From assembly GCA_028293625.1 (NCBI GenBank), contig JAQGOL010000003.1, forward strand, positions 1 through 64,000: a DNA stretch of 64,000 nucleotides, written 5' to 3'. The position numbers and the translations under genes are program-made. The first letter of the stretch is position 1, and every line of letters begins with the position of its first letter. This DNA is from Chthoniobacteraceae bacterium. Lineage in GTDB: Bacteria > Verrucomicrobiota > Verrucomicrobiia > Chthoniobacterales > Chthoniobacteraceae. Shown here in pieces: positions 8,533-18,550 of the stretch. The notes under the pieces were generated by a model. The model was not told the origin of the DNA. It worked only from the letters and a program-made list of their open reading frames with translations, and ran no database searches.

Positions 8533-9941
8533 AGACTTCCCCTGTTATTTCCCGCCGCACGATGCTCAAGGGACTCGGCGCCTGCCTGGCTCTGCCGCTC
8601 CTGGAAACGATGCGTCCCCTGCGTGGATTCGCCGCCGAAGCGCCCCTGCCGATCCGCATGGCGATTCTTTACATGGCCAACGGCGTTCGACCCGATGCAT
8701 GGACCCCGGCGGCCCTCGGCCGGGATTTTGAGCTCTCGCCGATCCTATCCCCGCTTGCCCCGTTTAAAGACGATTTACTTGTGCTCAGCGAGCTTTGGAA
8801 TGCCGCGAGCGACACCGGCGATGGGCATTATGTGAAAACGGGCGGGTTCCTCACCGGCACGACCATCACACGCACCACTGGCGCCAACCTAAGCAGCAAC
8901 GGCGTTTCAATGGATCAGCTCTGTGCCAGGCGAATCGGCAATTTTACCGCGCTCCCCTCCCTTGAACTGGGGCTTGAACCGCCCGCGACCGGCGTCGATG
9001 CCAACGTCGGCTATACCCAGCTCTACGGCGCCCACATTTCCTGGAATACTCCCACCACGCCGCTTCCCAAGGAAATCAATCCCAGGCTCGCATTCGACCG
9101 ATTGTTTCGTCCAAAAGGGGTGCCGGGTGATCGTGCCACTGCCGCCACGCGTGATAAAAGCGTTCTCGACCTCGTTTCAGAGGAAGCCAAGTCGCTTCAA
9201 CGCAAGCTTGGCGTCGCCGACCGCGAAAAACTTTCCGAGTACATGGAAAGTGTCCGCTCGGTCGAACGCCGCATCGAATGGGATGCGGACCGGCAAAAAT
9301 CGACCATCCTGGGCGATCCACTGGCGTTGAAAGAAGTTGAGAGCCTTGGCAAACGGGTCGACGCGTATAGTGATCCTTCCCGAGTGAGCGAACGCCGGGG
9401 CGACCCAAACGAGCATGTCCATCTGATGCTCGACCTCGTCGCACTCGCCTTTTGGACCGATGCGACCCGCATTGCGACATTCATGTTCGGCAACGCGGTC
9501 AGCGGCCGTTCGTTCGCATTTCTTGGAGGCGGTATTGGCGGCCATCACCAGACCTCCCACCACGAAAACAAGGCGGATAAAATGGATCAATACCAGCGGA
9601 TCAATACCTGGCACATCGAGAAATACGCATATCTGCTTGGTAAATTAAAAGGCATCCGCGAAGGCGAAGGCACGCTGCTCGACCGCTCCATGATCCTGCT
9701 CGGAGCCGGCATGCGCGACGGCAACGCGCACAATCCCCATAACCTTCCGATCCTGCTCGCGGGACGCGCCGGGGGCACGCTCGCCACCGGACGTCATATT
9801 TCTTACGCCAAAAACACGCCGCTCTCCGGCCTTTACCGCTCAATGCTCACGCGCATGGGCACCCCGGTGGATCATTTTGCCGACAGCACCGGCGAGCTCC
9901 CCGGCCTCGATGACCAGAACTTCACCGGTCGCCCGGCGTAA
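8529..9941 (+). CDS. DUF1552 domain-containing Tat-exported protein
   Basis: The 470-residue protein starts at ATG 8529, overlapping the stop of the upstream DUF1592 gene; a longer in-frame reading from 8388 lies inside that gene and was rejected. The N-terminus SRRTMLKGLGACLALPLLE is a twin-arginine signal, so the protein is exported folded. The remainder is the DUF1552 domain, related in organisation to DUF1501 sulfatase-like folds. DUF1552 genes almost always follow a DUF1592 gene, which implies a shared complex. Function is unknown. Confidence 0.9.
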   Translation: MKTSPVISRRTMLKGLGACLALPLLETMRPLRGFAAEAPLPIRMAILYMANGVRPDAWTPAALGRDFELSPILSPLAPFKDDLLVLSELWNAASDTGDGHYVKTGGFLTGTTITRTTGANLSSNGVSMDQLCARRIGNFTALPSLELGLEPPATGVDANVGYTQLYGAHISWNTPTTPLPKEINPRLAFDRLFRPKGVPGDRATAATRDKSVLDLVSEEAKSLQRKLGVADREKLSEYMESVRSVERRIEWDADRQKSTILGDPLALKEVESLGKRVDAYSDPSRVSERRGDPNEHVHLMLDLVALAFWTDATRIATFMFGNAVSGRSFAFLGGGIGGHHQTSHHENKADKMDQYQRINTWHIEKYAYLLGKLKGIREGEGTLLDRSMILLGAGMRDGNAHNPHNLPILLAGRAGGTLATGRHISYAKNTPLSGLYRSMLTRMGTPVDHFADSTGELPGLDDQNFTGRPA

Positions 9942-10006
9942 AACCGCGGCGGTCGCTCCATCCCGGGAACGCAGGTTTGAAAATCGCCCCTCCGTAAGAA
10001 TCCCCG

Positions 10007-11914
10007 CTAAACGGGCACCTGGAGCGCTTTTGTGATCGCTTCAAGAAGCATCTCAGCGGTGAAAGGTTTATTTAAGAGGGCTGCGATATTCAGTGTCCCC
10101 AGATCGGTGAGACGCGCCTTTTCGGCATAACCGGTGGCCACAATGATCGGGAGCTCCGGACGCATCCGGCGCACGGCGCGGATCAATGTCAGCCCGTCGA
10201 TGAAAGGCATCATGATATCGGTGATCACCAGCGAAATGGCGTCGGGTTGCGCGGCAAAAACCGCGATCCCTTCGCTTCCATCGGAGGCCAGCAAGGTGCG
10301 GTAGCCGTGCAGTTCGAGCACTGCCTGGACTACCGTGCGGATGCTCGCTTCATCGTCCACGACAAGAATCAGTTGATCTCCACCATGCGGCGCCGCGGGA
10401 ATAGGCGCGGATATGGCGGCCTCGATTTCCTGCTTTCCAATCGCCGGGAGAAAAACGCGAAAGGTGCTTCCCTGCCCGCACTGGCTTTTTACCGTGATGA
10501 ATCCACCGTGTCCTTTAACAATGGACGTCACGGTGGAAAGCCCCAGACCGGTTCCTTTTCCAACAGCTTTGGTGGAAAATAGCGGATCAAAAATCTTATC
10601 AAGTGTCTCCACCGGAATTCCGCATCCGGTGTCAGAGACTTCCAAAAGCACATATTCGCCCGGACGCGCACCGGGAACCGATTCGGAGCTCTCCAGCGCC
10701 ACATTGCTGGCGGCGATGCTAAGGGTTCCGCCGGCTGGCATGGCGTCCCTTGCATTCACACTGAGATTAAGGAGCACCTGATGGAGCTGTGTGGCATCGC
10801 CGTTCACGTTCCAAAGTGCTTCCGGAACAACCGGCTCGATCCGAATCGATTTAGGAAACGTGGTTCGAGCCAGTCTGACCATTTCGGTCACCAGCAGACC
10901 GAAGGAAAGCGGGCATCGCTCCCTCTGGATTCCGCGGCTGAAAGTAAGGACCTGCCGCACGATCTCGGCGCCGCGTTCAGCGCTCATCTCAATGGTTGAG
11001 ACGATGGTTTCAAAACGCTCGGGAGCAAGCGGGCGGCGCAGCATTGGCGTGCACATGAGAATCGGCGACAGGATGTTATTAAGATCATGCGCCATCCCGC
11101 CGGCCAATGTGCCGATTGTTTCCACCCGTTGTGCCTGGATGATCTGGGCCTCGAGTTTTTTTTTCTCGGTGATGTCCTCTTTGACGGCCAAAAAATGCGT
11201 GATTTGACCCCGCGCATCGCGGATCGCCGAGATCGAGGCAAACTCCCAAAAGAGCTCCCCGTTTTTCTTCCTGTTGCGGAATTCCCCACGCCATTCGCCG
11301 CCGTTTGTAATCACCTGCCAGAGCCCTTCATAGACCTCCGGCGGTGTCTCTCCCGATTTTAGAATACTCGCCTTCCTCCCATTGACCTCCTCGGCACGAT
11401 AACCGGTGACTTCCACAAACTTCGGATTCACGTATTCAATAATTCCCGCCGTATCGGTGATCACGATGGAAACCGGGCTTTGTTCGACCGCACGGGAAAG
11501 TTTCCGCACCTGTTCCTCGGCGGCGCGGTGTTTAATCCTCTCCTGCACTTCTTCAAGCGTGCGGCGGACGACCGGGGCAAGCCGTCCAAGGCGGTTTTTG
11601 ATCACATAATCGCTTGCCCCCTTGGTCATGGCACGCACGGCGTTTTCTTCGCCAATGGTGCCTGAGACAATGATGAAAGGAATTTCAGCCGAGCGTTCAC
11701 CCAGGAGTTCAAGCGCGCGCATTGAGCTGAACTCCGGCATCGAAAAGTCGGCCAGAATAATCTGCGGCACGCTTTCAAGCGCATCCAGATACTCACTCTC
11801 GGTCTCAACCCGCCGCCACTGGGGAGCGAATCCGCCGCGCCGCAGTTCCAAAATAACGAGCTCCGCGTCCTCGGGCGAATCTTCCACCAACAAAACGTTT
11901 AGAGGCGTCATCAT
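10007..11914 (-). CDS. Hybrid sensor kinase REC-PAS-HisKA/HATPase-REC
   Basis: The 635-residue cytoplasmic protein has no membrane segment. An N-terminal receiver (about 1-125; VLLVEDSPED, LADFSMPEF) is followed by a PAS domain with PAC (about 140-260) and a kinase core with the H-box GGMAHDLNNILSP near 285. An HATPase with NARDAMP, DTGCGIP and GTGLGLS motifs and a C-terminal receiver (about 510-630; LVVDDEASIR, VITDIMMPF) complete it. Input comes through the first receiver, so it probably sits in the middle of a phosphorelay. It lies 16 bases downstream of the XRE-REC gene on the same strand, so the two are likely co-transcribed. Met2 is an alternative start. Confidence 0.9.
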   Translation of the reverse strand: MMTPLNVLLVEDSPEDAELVILELRRGGFAPQWRRVETESEYLDALESVPQIILADFSMPEFSSMRALELLGERSAEIPFIIVSGTIGEENAVRAMTKGASDYVIKNRLGRLAPVVRRTLEEVQERIKHRAAEEQVRKLSRAVEQSPVSIVITDTAGIIEYVNPKFVEVTGYRAEEVNGRKASILKSGETPPEVYEGLWQVITNGGEWRGEFRNRKKNGELFWEFASISAIRDARGQITHFLAVKEDITEKKKLEAQIIQAQRVETIGTLAGGMAHDLNNILSPILMCTPMLRRPLAPERFETIVSTIEMSAERGAEIVRQVLTFSRGIQRERCPLSFGLLVTEMVRLARTTFPKSIRIEPVVPEALWNVNGDATQLHQVLLNLSVNARDAMPAGGTLSIAASNVALESSESVPGARPGEYVLLEVSDTGCGIPVETLDKIFDPLFSTKAVGKGTGLGLSTVTSIVKGHGGFITVKSQCGQGSTFRVFLPAIGKQEIEAAISAPIPAAPHGGDQLILVVDDEASIRTVVQAVLELHGYRTLLASDGSEGIAVFAAQPDAISLVITDIMMPFIDGLTLIRAVRRMRPELPIIVATGYAEKARLTDLGTLNIAALLNKPFTAEMLLEAITKALQVPV

Positions 11915-11930
11915 CAGCGGATTTTCGGGC

Positions 11931-12644
11931 TCAGGCCGCGCTCTTTGAAGGCCGGTTCACCAACGCCCAATGCATGCTCAGGCGGGGCGTTACTTCGCTG
12001 AAATTGCGGAATCCGACCGGTTTGACAATATAGGCATCCACACCGAGCTCCCGGCATTCGGCAATGTCGCGGTCGTGATCGGAGACGGTGAGAATCACCA
12101 CGGGGATTTCCTGTGTCCGCTCATCGGTCTTGATTCGGCGAAGCACTTCAATCCCGCTGACTTTGGGAAGCCGCAAATCAAGAAGCACGAGGCCAATACG
12201 GTTGAGGGCGGCGCGCTCTGCATGCGGCCCGCTTTGGAAAAGAAACTCGAGTGCCTCGGCCCCGTCGCGAACCACATGGATGCGGTTGGCAAACCGGGCA
12301 CGCCGGAAAGCGTGCAAGGTGAGCTCCACATCATCGGGATTATCTTCCACCAGGAGAACCTCCATCAATTCCGCCGTGGTCCTTTCCCGGGGCAACGGAG
12401 CGGGGACATCGGCCGCATAAACAAATAACGTTGAAATGGAAATCTCAAGGGCGGTCGCCAGCTTGTCGATGCTGCCCAGGGAGACGTTGCGCGCCCCGCG
12501 TTCCACATCGGAAATGTAAGTGCGGTGCAATCCCGCGCGGTCGCCCAACTCCTCCTGGGAAATGCCAAGGACTGCACGCTTCTCGCGAACCGCTTTTCCG
12601 AACAAAATTTTTAGGTCTACCTCTCGCATCAAACTGGAAGGCAT
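11931..12644 (-). CDS. XRE-type HTH fused to an Rcp1-like response receiver
   Basis: The 237-residue protein combines an N-terminal XRE helix-turn-helix (about 10-68; GISQEELGDRAGLHRTYISDVERG) with a C-terminal receiver of the Rcp1 type (about 92-228; EVLLVEDNPDD, LVLLDLRLPKVSG, VKPVGF). Most response regulators have the receiver first and a winged-helix or LuxR output, so this order and HTH family are unusual. An upstream TTG (12656) and an inner ATG (12629) are alternative starts; none has a clear ribosome site. It probably regulates genes in response to the neighbouring kinases. Confidence 0.85.
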   Translation of the reverse strand: MPSSLMREVDLKILFGKAVREKRAVLGISQEELGDRAGLHRTYISDVERGARNVSLGSIDKLATALEISISTLFVYAADVPAPLPRERTTAELMEVLLVEDNPDDVELTLHAFRRARFANRIHVVRDGAEALEFLFQSGPHAERAALNRIGLVLLDLRLPKVSGIEVLRRIKTDERTQEIPVVILTVSDHDRDIAECRELGVDAYIVKPVGFRNFSEVTPRLSMHWALVNRPSKSAA

Positions 12645-12820
12645 ATTGATTTTCAAAGCCGGTTCTCTTCAACAGACTATGAGTGACTCTGCTGCATTTT
12701 CCACGCCGCCGGACTTCAATCCAAAGTGATATTTTGCATGCAAAAAGAAATACGAATGCGTCGATCGCTCAAAGGCGCGTTTTTTGAAGAAAAACTTCGC
12801 GTCGGCTCAAATCGATCCGC

Positions 12821-15800
12821 TTACTTCGGCATCACCACCAGGCTATCCTGGCGCGCTTCACCGCCGAGTCTTCCCCTTGCACGCAAGGCATCGACGGCAC
12901 GTTGCAACGCTTTTTCAAGATCGGCCAGCCGCACGGGTTTTGAAAGCGTGTCATCCGAGCCAGGCAGCGTGTATTGCGGCTCCTCCTCCTCGTACGTGGT
13001 GGCCCGCATGGCGATAATCCAAGGCTGTGTTTCAGCCGTAAATTGCTCGCGAATACGCTCGGTGGCTTCGTGTCCGCTGAACTTGGGCATCTGCGCATCG
13101 AAGATAACCACATCGTAGAGCCGCTGTTTGAGCGCGGTTAGGACCTCGCCACCACTGGCCACCACATCGGCGCGGCAACTCAGCTTTTGAAGCATCCGCT
13201 TGGTGACCGCCTGGTTCACCATATTATCTTCAGCAAGGAGAATGATAGGCTGCGACGCCCAGACAGGATGTGTGGGTGCCGCCATAAGCAGATCGCTGGA
13301 GGGAACAGTGCCGCCCAGCTCAAGCAATTGCTCAATCGTGGAGAGCAATAAGGAAGGTTTGGTCGGCTTAAAGATCATTCGCGCACGGCCCAGCGCCTCA
13401 ACCGAGCGGCGCAGATCGCTGTGCCCAAGCGAGGTGAGGAATAGGAAGGGAAGTGTCGATTGCGGATAGCGATTGCGCCAGATGCTTGCCACGTCGAGGC
13501 CCGTCATGCCGGGCATCTGCATGTCGACAACGCAAAAATCGAAGGTCTTGCCACTGCGCAGCGCCTTGATCGCCTCGGAGCCGCTCTCGGCCGGGATCGC
13601 TTTCATTCCCCAGCGTTCGATATGAAAACAGAGGATCTGACGATTGGTTGCGTTATCATCGACCACCAGCACCACTCGTCCCGAAAGCGCATTTACTACT
13701 GCCGAGGGGAGCGGGGCAGTTTCATTTGCCGGCACGCGGATATTAAAAAAGAATGTCGATCCTTTGCCCGGCTCGCTTTCCACCCACATGCCGCCCCCGA
13801 GCATCTCGCTTAAGCGCCGGCTGATCGCCAGACCAAGACCGGTGCCGCCGTACCGGCGTGACGTGGAGGAATCGACCTGGCTGAATGGTTTGAAAAGCCG
13901 GGTCAGTTTTTCTTTGGGAATGCCAATGCCCGTGTCGCGGATCGCGAAGCTGAGCTCCATTTGCCGGCTCTCCTCGGCTGTTTGCAATGCCTTGAGGGTG
14001 GCGGAAACCTCCACCTCGCCTTTCTCGGTAAACTTGATCGCGTTTGCAACCAGGTTGCAAAGAATCTGCCGAAGCCGCGTCGCGTCGCCGTGGATTGGCA
14101 CCGGAATCATCGGATCGACGCAGTAAGTCAGCTCGACGCCTTTCATTGAAGCCGTGCGCCCAAAAAGATCGGTCACCTCCTCGACCACCTGCCCCACTTC
14201 AAACGGCTGGCATTCCACCTCCATCCGCTCCGATTCAATCTTGGAAAAATCGAGGATCGCATTGATGACCTCCAGCAGACTCTCCCCGGAGGTGCGGATG
14301 GTTTCCACAAAATCGTGCTGCTCGGTATTTAGCGGCGTTTCCAGGAGCACGCCCGTCATGCCGATCACCCCATTCATCGGGGTGCGGATTTCGTGGCTCA
14401 TGGTGGCTAGAAAATCGCTCTTTGCGCGGTTGGCCGCCTCGGCCGCTTCACGGGCGCGCCGCATTTCCTCCTCCAGAAGAAAACTCTGGGTCACATCGTG
14501 CAGGCTGCCTGCGATCCCTTCAATCTTGCCGGCGGAACCGGTGACGCTCCGTGCAAGCATTTCAAACCAACGCGGCGAGCCGTCGCTTGAGACAATCGCT
14601 ACCCGTTCCTGGCAGACGGAGAGCTCCCCGATGAGGAGGGCCGCGAGCACCTTCTCAATCTGCGTGGCGTGCTCGGAGGGAATGAGATCAATCAAACGCC
14701 GGCCCAGGCTCGAATGCACGGAACGCTTGGTCAGCTCGGTCCATGCCGGATTAAGCAGCGTAAGACGGCCTTCAATATCGGTTTGGAAAATGACTTCCCG
14801 CACCGATTCCACCACCTGCCGATAACGCGTCTCGGTCCGCAGCAACGCCTGCTCCGCGAGCTTGACCGTCGTGACGTCCATGATCGTGCCAAAATAATGC
14901 TCGCCTCGATCGCCATTGACCGTGGCGGGACGTCCCCGGCTTAAAAGATGGCGCTCGGTCCCGTCCGGACGCACTACCCGGTGCTCGATTTCGTATGGCA
15001 CCCGCGTTTCAATCGCCGAGAGCACCACCCGGTCAAATTCCGCGCGATCCGCCGGATGCACCCATGGCTGGGGAATGGCTGCCGGAAGCGTACCCGCCTC
15101 TTGTTTTAACCCAAGGATCCGGTAAACCTCCTCCGAGGCCGTTGTGCCAAGGGTGGCGAAATCAAACTCCCAGCTTCCCACGTGAGCGAGCGTCTGCGCT
15201 TCGCGCAGCCCGCGTTCACTCTCCTGCAAAGCGGCATCGAGAGAAATGCGTTCATGGGCGAGCGCGATGGCGCTGGCAGTGGCCGCCAGCAGATCAATCT
15301 CATGCGCGGCCCAAAGTCCATCCGCTTCATCCCGGCCAAAATGGATCATTCCCAAAAACCGCTCATAAACGATGAGCGGCAGAATCAAGACGACCTCTGA
15401 ATTCAGTGCTTTAAGGAAACGTTTTTCCTCATCGCCAAAACTTTTTGCCAGCCCGCTCACTGGCTGGCCCCCTTGCAACGCCGCCACCCAATGAGGAATG
15501 GTCGTCGAGAGGTCAAATTTATTGCAGGGCGCCGGAGCGGACAAATGGGCGGCATCGCGCCACGCCACCACCAGGTTCGCGCTGAAATCCGCGTTCGGGG
15601 CCCGACCAATTTCAAAAATCGAACTGGCGTTTGCGCCCGCCACCTGACCGAGACGCTCCACGATCCCTGGGTAAGCGTCGCGCAGATGGCGTGTTTGAAG
15701 CAGGACCTGCTGAATCTCGGTCTGCGCGATCAGGTAACGTTCGCGCCCGCCCAGTTCCAGGGCAAAACGTTCTTCCAAATCGCGCAATTTGAGTTTGACA

Positions 15801-16444
15801 TCAAAGCGCTGCTGCATCGTGCCGACAATCAGCAGCGGAATCCCGAAAAGAAGCACGGTTCCCATCCCCCATTCCAGGGCGGCACAGGAGAGCAGCCACC
15901 ACCAGCGCTTTGCGGTGATGTCGAGTCCGAGCACATCGCCAGTCGGGTCTCCTTCTTTGTTAATCACCGCTCCAAATGCGGTGACAAAATTGCCGTATTC
16001 ATCCGCCAGCGGTCCCCCAACCGATGCCTGCCCGGTGCGCAATGCCTCAATGAGCGCGAGATCCTTGCCCGGATCCTTGTAGACGTAGCCGGGCGGCGAA
16101 AAATCCTTGGAATCAGCCGGCTCTCCGTCGATGAGGTAAATCACCTTCGATTCCTTCGGCAGTTCCCTCATGAGATAGACAAAGCGCAAGTTGGCATTGC
16201 TCGCCCGCAACGCACGCAACTGGAGGGCAATCGATTGATATTCCCCACGCTCCAGATCAGAGGGGTTGCCTGTAAGGCGCGCGAGCGCCGCCGCGTCGAT
16301 CATGGCCGCGCAGCCCCGCACATGCTCCTTGAGATCCTCGCGCAGCCGCCTCTCCTTGGCATGCCATCCAAAGAAACCGGCCCCGCCCGCCGCCCCCAAT
16401 ATAATCATCACCCACCAAATAAATTTACGTGGGATTTTATTCAT
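12821..16444 (-). CDS. Membrane-bound hybrid histidine kinase with GAF, PAS and two receivers
   Basis: The 1207-residue protein starts at ATG 16444, chosen over a GTG at 16489. A membrane segment (about 10-28), a periplasmic sensor of roughly 160 residues and a second membrane segment (about 190-212) come first. A GAF domain, two PAS domains, HisKA (FLATMSHEIRTPMNGVIG), HATPase (DTGIGIP, GTGLGLA) and two receivers follow. Receiver 1 has the acceptor Asp in VVDMQMPGMTG and receiver 2 in IFDAQMPKFSG. Receiver 2 has Arg where the conserved switch Thr/Ser usually is (IIAMRATT). This layout resembles BarA/Gac-type kinases that pass phosphate to an HPt, and a REC-HPt gene lies upstream on the same strand. 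Confidence 0.9.
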   Translation of the reverse strand: MNKIPRKFIWWVMIILGAAGGAGFFGWHAKERRLREDLKEHVRGCAAMIDAAALARLTGNPSDLERGEYQSIALQLRALRASNANLRFVYLMRELPKESKVIYLIDGEPADSKDFSPPGYVYKDPGKDLALIEALRTGQASVGGPLADEYGNFVTAFGAVINKEGDPTGDVLGLDITAKRWWWLLSCAALEWGMGTVLLFGIPLLIVGTMQQRFDVKLKLRDLEERFALELGGRERYLIAQTEIQQVLLQTRHLRDAYPGIVERLGQVAGANASSIFEIGRAPNADFSANLVVAWRDAAHLSAPAPCNKFDLSTTIPHWVAALQGGQPVSGLAKSFGDEEKRFLKALNSEVVLILPLIVYERFLGMIHFGRDEADGLWAAHEIDLLAATASAIALAHERISLDAALQESERGLREAQTLAHVGSWEFDFATLGTTASEEVYRILGLKQEAGTLPAAIPQPWVHPADRAEFDRVVLSAIETRVPYEIEHRVVRPDGTERHLLSRGRPATVNGDRGEHYFGTIMDVTTVKLAEQALLRTETRYRQVVESVREVIFQTDIEGRLTLLNPAWTELTKRSVHSSLGRRLIDLIPSEHATQIEKVLAALLIGELSVCQERVAIVSSDGSPRWFEMLARSVTGSAGKIEGIAGSLHDVTQSFLLEEEMRRAREAAEAANRAKSDFLATMSHEIRTPMNGVIGMTGVLLETPLNTEQHDFVETIRTSGESLLEVINAILDFSKIESERMEVECQPFEVGQVVEEVTDLFGRTASMKGVELTYCVDPMIPVPIHGDATRLRQILCNLVANAIKFTEKGEVEVSATLKALQTAEESRQMELSFAIRDTGIGIPKEKLTRLFKPFSQVDSSTSRRYGGTGLGLAISRRLSEMLGGGMWVESEPGKGSTFFFNIRVPANETAPLPSAVVNALSGRVVLVVDDNATNRQILCFHIERWGMKAIPAESGSEAIKALRSGKTFDFCVVDMQMPGMTGLDVASIWRNRYPQSTLPFLFLTSLGHSDLRRSVEALGRARMIFKPTKPSLLLSTIEQLLELGGTVPSSDLLMAAPTHPVWASQPIILLAEDNMVNQAVTKRMLQKLSCRADVVASGGEVLTALKQRLYDVVIFDAQMPKFSGHEATERIREQFTAETQPWIIAMRATTYEEEEPQYTLPGSDDTLSKPVRLADLEKALQRAVDALRARGRLGGEARQDSLVVMPK

Positions 16445-16663
16445 CAACACACAACGGAAAGCAAATCTCCGGACGCGCTCGTCGCCCACCCGAAAGAAAC
16501 CCGCTTTTTAGGGGTCTTGGGCAGATGATGTGAAGGCGGGCTTGGACAGGATCCTGATTCATAACACCGACAGGCTAAGGCTTTTTAGCGCGATCCTATC
16601 CGCCGTGGAATCGGATAAATCAAAAACTTTCCAATTACCCTTCCCTCCCCTCATTCGGCGGCT

Positions 16664-17485
16664 TTACGTCGCGGTGGAGAGCCACGACTTCATGGCAATA
16701 CGCGTCGGCTCTGTGGCTGCGAGCATCCGATCCAATTCCTGCGTTGCCCGCCCGCGGTCCGCCAGCGCGGCTGCGTTCTCAAGGGCCGCGGCGCTCTGTT
16801 CAAGAGCACTCGCGCCCAAGGTCGATGCCGCCCCCTTGATTGAGTGGGCATTGCGCGTCAGCTCAGGGAACATTGCCTTCTCCAATCCGTGCCTGCACTC
16901 CTCGCATTGCTGCGCGAGCGCATCGAGAAACATCGACACGACTTCCACGACAACTCCCTCGTCGATCTCGTCGCAAAGCTGGCTGATGCGCCCGACATCC
17001 AACGCCAATCCTTTCTCCGGAGCGGCTGCTGCAGGCCGCGCCGCGGCGCTCCGGGTTCGCGTGGCTTCCCAAATCACTTTGACCAGTTGGGAGGCAGTCA
17101 CGGGTTTGGCCAGAAAATCATCCATTCCCGCCCTCAAACACCGGTTGGATTCACCCGGCGCCGCGTTCACCGTAAAGGCCACGATATGCGCGCGATGCCC
17201 TCTCCCGACGCGCTCTTCATTTGCTCGAATAAATCTTGTCGCAGTCAAACCGTCCATGGCCGGCAGCATGCAATCCATTAAAACGAGATCGTATTTTTTC
17301 CCCACGAGCATCTCCACCGCCTGATGGCCATCCTCGGCGTAGTCCGCCTCGCAACCGAGATCCCGTAGCATCAATCCGCAGAGCCGCCGGTTTACCGCAT
17401 GATCATCCACCACGAGGATCCGCAACGAGGCAAAAGCTGGGTGGGCGGATCCTGGTAAAAAATCGGGCTTACCAAGATCTTTCAT
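16664..17485 (-). CDS. Receiver-HPt phosphotransfer protein
   Basis: The start at ATG 17485 gives 273 residues, with the receiver beginning at ILVVDDHAVNRRL; upstream in-frame sequence does not look coding. The receiver (about 20-145) has its acceptor Asp in LVLMDCMLPAMDG and the Lys in LAKPVT. The HPt domain (about 170-265) carries the phosphorylatable His in RNAHSIKGAASTLG. It could accept phosphate from the hybrid kinase encoded downstream and complete a His-Asp-His-Asp relay. No DNA-binding domain is present. Confidence 0.87.
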   Translation of the reverse strand: MKDLGKPDFLPGSAHPAFASLRILVVDDHAVNRRLCGLMLRDLGCEADYAEDGHQAVEMLVGKKYDLVLMDCMLPAMDGLTATRFIRANEERVGRGHRAHIVAFTVNAAPGESNRCLRAGMDDFLAKPVTASQLVKVIWEATRTRSAAARPAAAAPEKGLALDVGRISQLCDEIDEGVVVEVVSMFLDALAQQCEECRHGLEKAMFPELTRNAHSIKGAASTLGASALEQSAAALENAAALADRGRATQELDRMLAATEPTRIAMKSWLSTAT

Positions 17486-17585
17486 TATGTTCACGAAGTT
17501 AGGGATGTTTTTTGAAAGACGAAGTGCACAGCGGTGCACCCGTTCCTTTACCAGCAAGAACCCCTCCACGGTTCGCAAAAACTTT

Positions 17586-17612
17586 GAAAAAACCGACTCC
17601 TTTTGAGCCGGT
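17586..17612 (-). terminator. Rho-independent terminator after the ROK kinase gene
   Basis: On the minus strand an 8-bp stem ACCGGCTC/GAGTCGGT (one G-U pair, 5-base loop) is followed directly by six T residues. It begins 14 bases after the stop codon of the ROK gene and would separate it from the REC-HPt gene. Confidence 0.75.
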
Positions 17613-17625
17613 CGCCTCCCGGGCC

Positions 17626-18438
17626 TTATGCCAGCAGCTCTGCCCGGCGGAAAATATCGGTGCTTCCCGGACTCCGCTCCCGCCAAAGCCAGATGCCGCC
17701 TCGCATTCCCAACTCATTGGAAACCACGCTCACATCCCTCGGAAGCTCGAATCGGATCGCCTTCGCATTTCCTCCGCCAATATAAAGATGATCAAAATTC
17801 GTGAGGATTCGCAGCGCTTCAATGGCGTGCTCCACACGCCGATTCCAACTTTTTTTCCCGGCTTCCTCCAAAGCCGCGTTGCCCAACTGCTCTTCATAGG
17901 TCTCGCCTTTTCGAAAGGGATGATGCGCCAGTTCAAGGTGCGTTGAGAGCCTGCCATCCTCGGCAAGGCTCGATCCCAAACCCGTTCCCAACGTGATCAC
18001 CATCTCCACGCCCCGGCCGCTGATGGCACCAAGTCCCTGAATATCCGCGTCGTTCAAAACCCGCACAGGTTTGCCCAATTTTTGCGTCAACGCCAAATCC
18101 AGATCAAACCCCTTCCACTGTTTCTGCCCGAGATTATGCGCCGTCATGATTTTGCCCCGGCGCACGACCCCGGGAAATCCCACCGAAACACGATCATAAC
18201 CCACCAGTGGCGCCACCAGTTTGGCAAGGGTTTCAACCATCAAAGCGGGCGGACATTCCAGCGGCGTTTCAACACGGACCCGTTCGGTGAGCATTTCCCC
18301 TTCCTGATCAAGCACCGATGCTTTTAATCCCGTGCCGCCGATGTCAATGGCAAGAGTCTTTTGCTCCGTGCTCAAACGTTTTGCTTTACGGACAGGCGGC
18401 AGGGCAACCACCTTGGATGTTGTTGTTTTTGCTTTCAT
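17626..18438 (-). CDS. ROK family sugar kinase (polyphosphate-glucokinase-like)
   Basis: The start at ATG 18438 gives 270 residues. The ATP-binding phosphate-1 motif AIDIGGTGLK is near residue 29, the catalytic Asp is in VLNDADIQGLG, and the phosphate-2 motif is ITLGTGLGSS. The sequence and length match the PpgK-like branch, which phosphorylates glucose with polyphosphate and/or ATP and lacks the Cys-rich zinc site of other ROK proteins. The 20 or so N-terminal residues are basic and not conserved. A rho-independent terminator follows. Phosphoryl donor and sugar cannot be told from sequence alone. Confidence 0.85.
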   Translation of the reverse strand: MKAKTTTSKVVALPPVRKAKRLSTEQKTLAIDIGGTGLKASVLDQEGEMLTERVRVETPLECPPALMVETLAKLVAPLVGYDRVSVGFPGVVRRGKIMTAHNLGQKQWKGFDLDLALTQKLGKPVRVLNDADIQGLGAISGRGVEMVITLGTGLGSSLAEDGRLSTHLELAHHPFRKGETYEEQLGNAALEEAGKKSWNRRVEHAIEALRILTNFDHLYIGGGNAKAIRFELPRDVSVVSNELGMRGGIWLWRERSPGSTDIFRRAELLA

Positions 18439-18550
18439 TTTGACGGGTGAACGCGATTGAAAACCGTCTCCGCACTGGCGGCCAGTTAAATATAGAAACC
18501 TTGAAATCCGACGTGCGTCCACACGCTTAAAACCGCTGCCTGCAAGCCGA

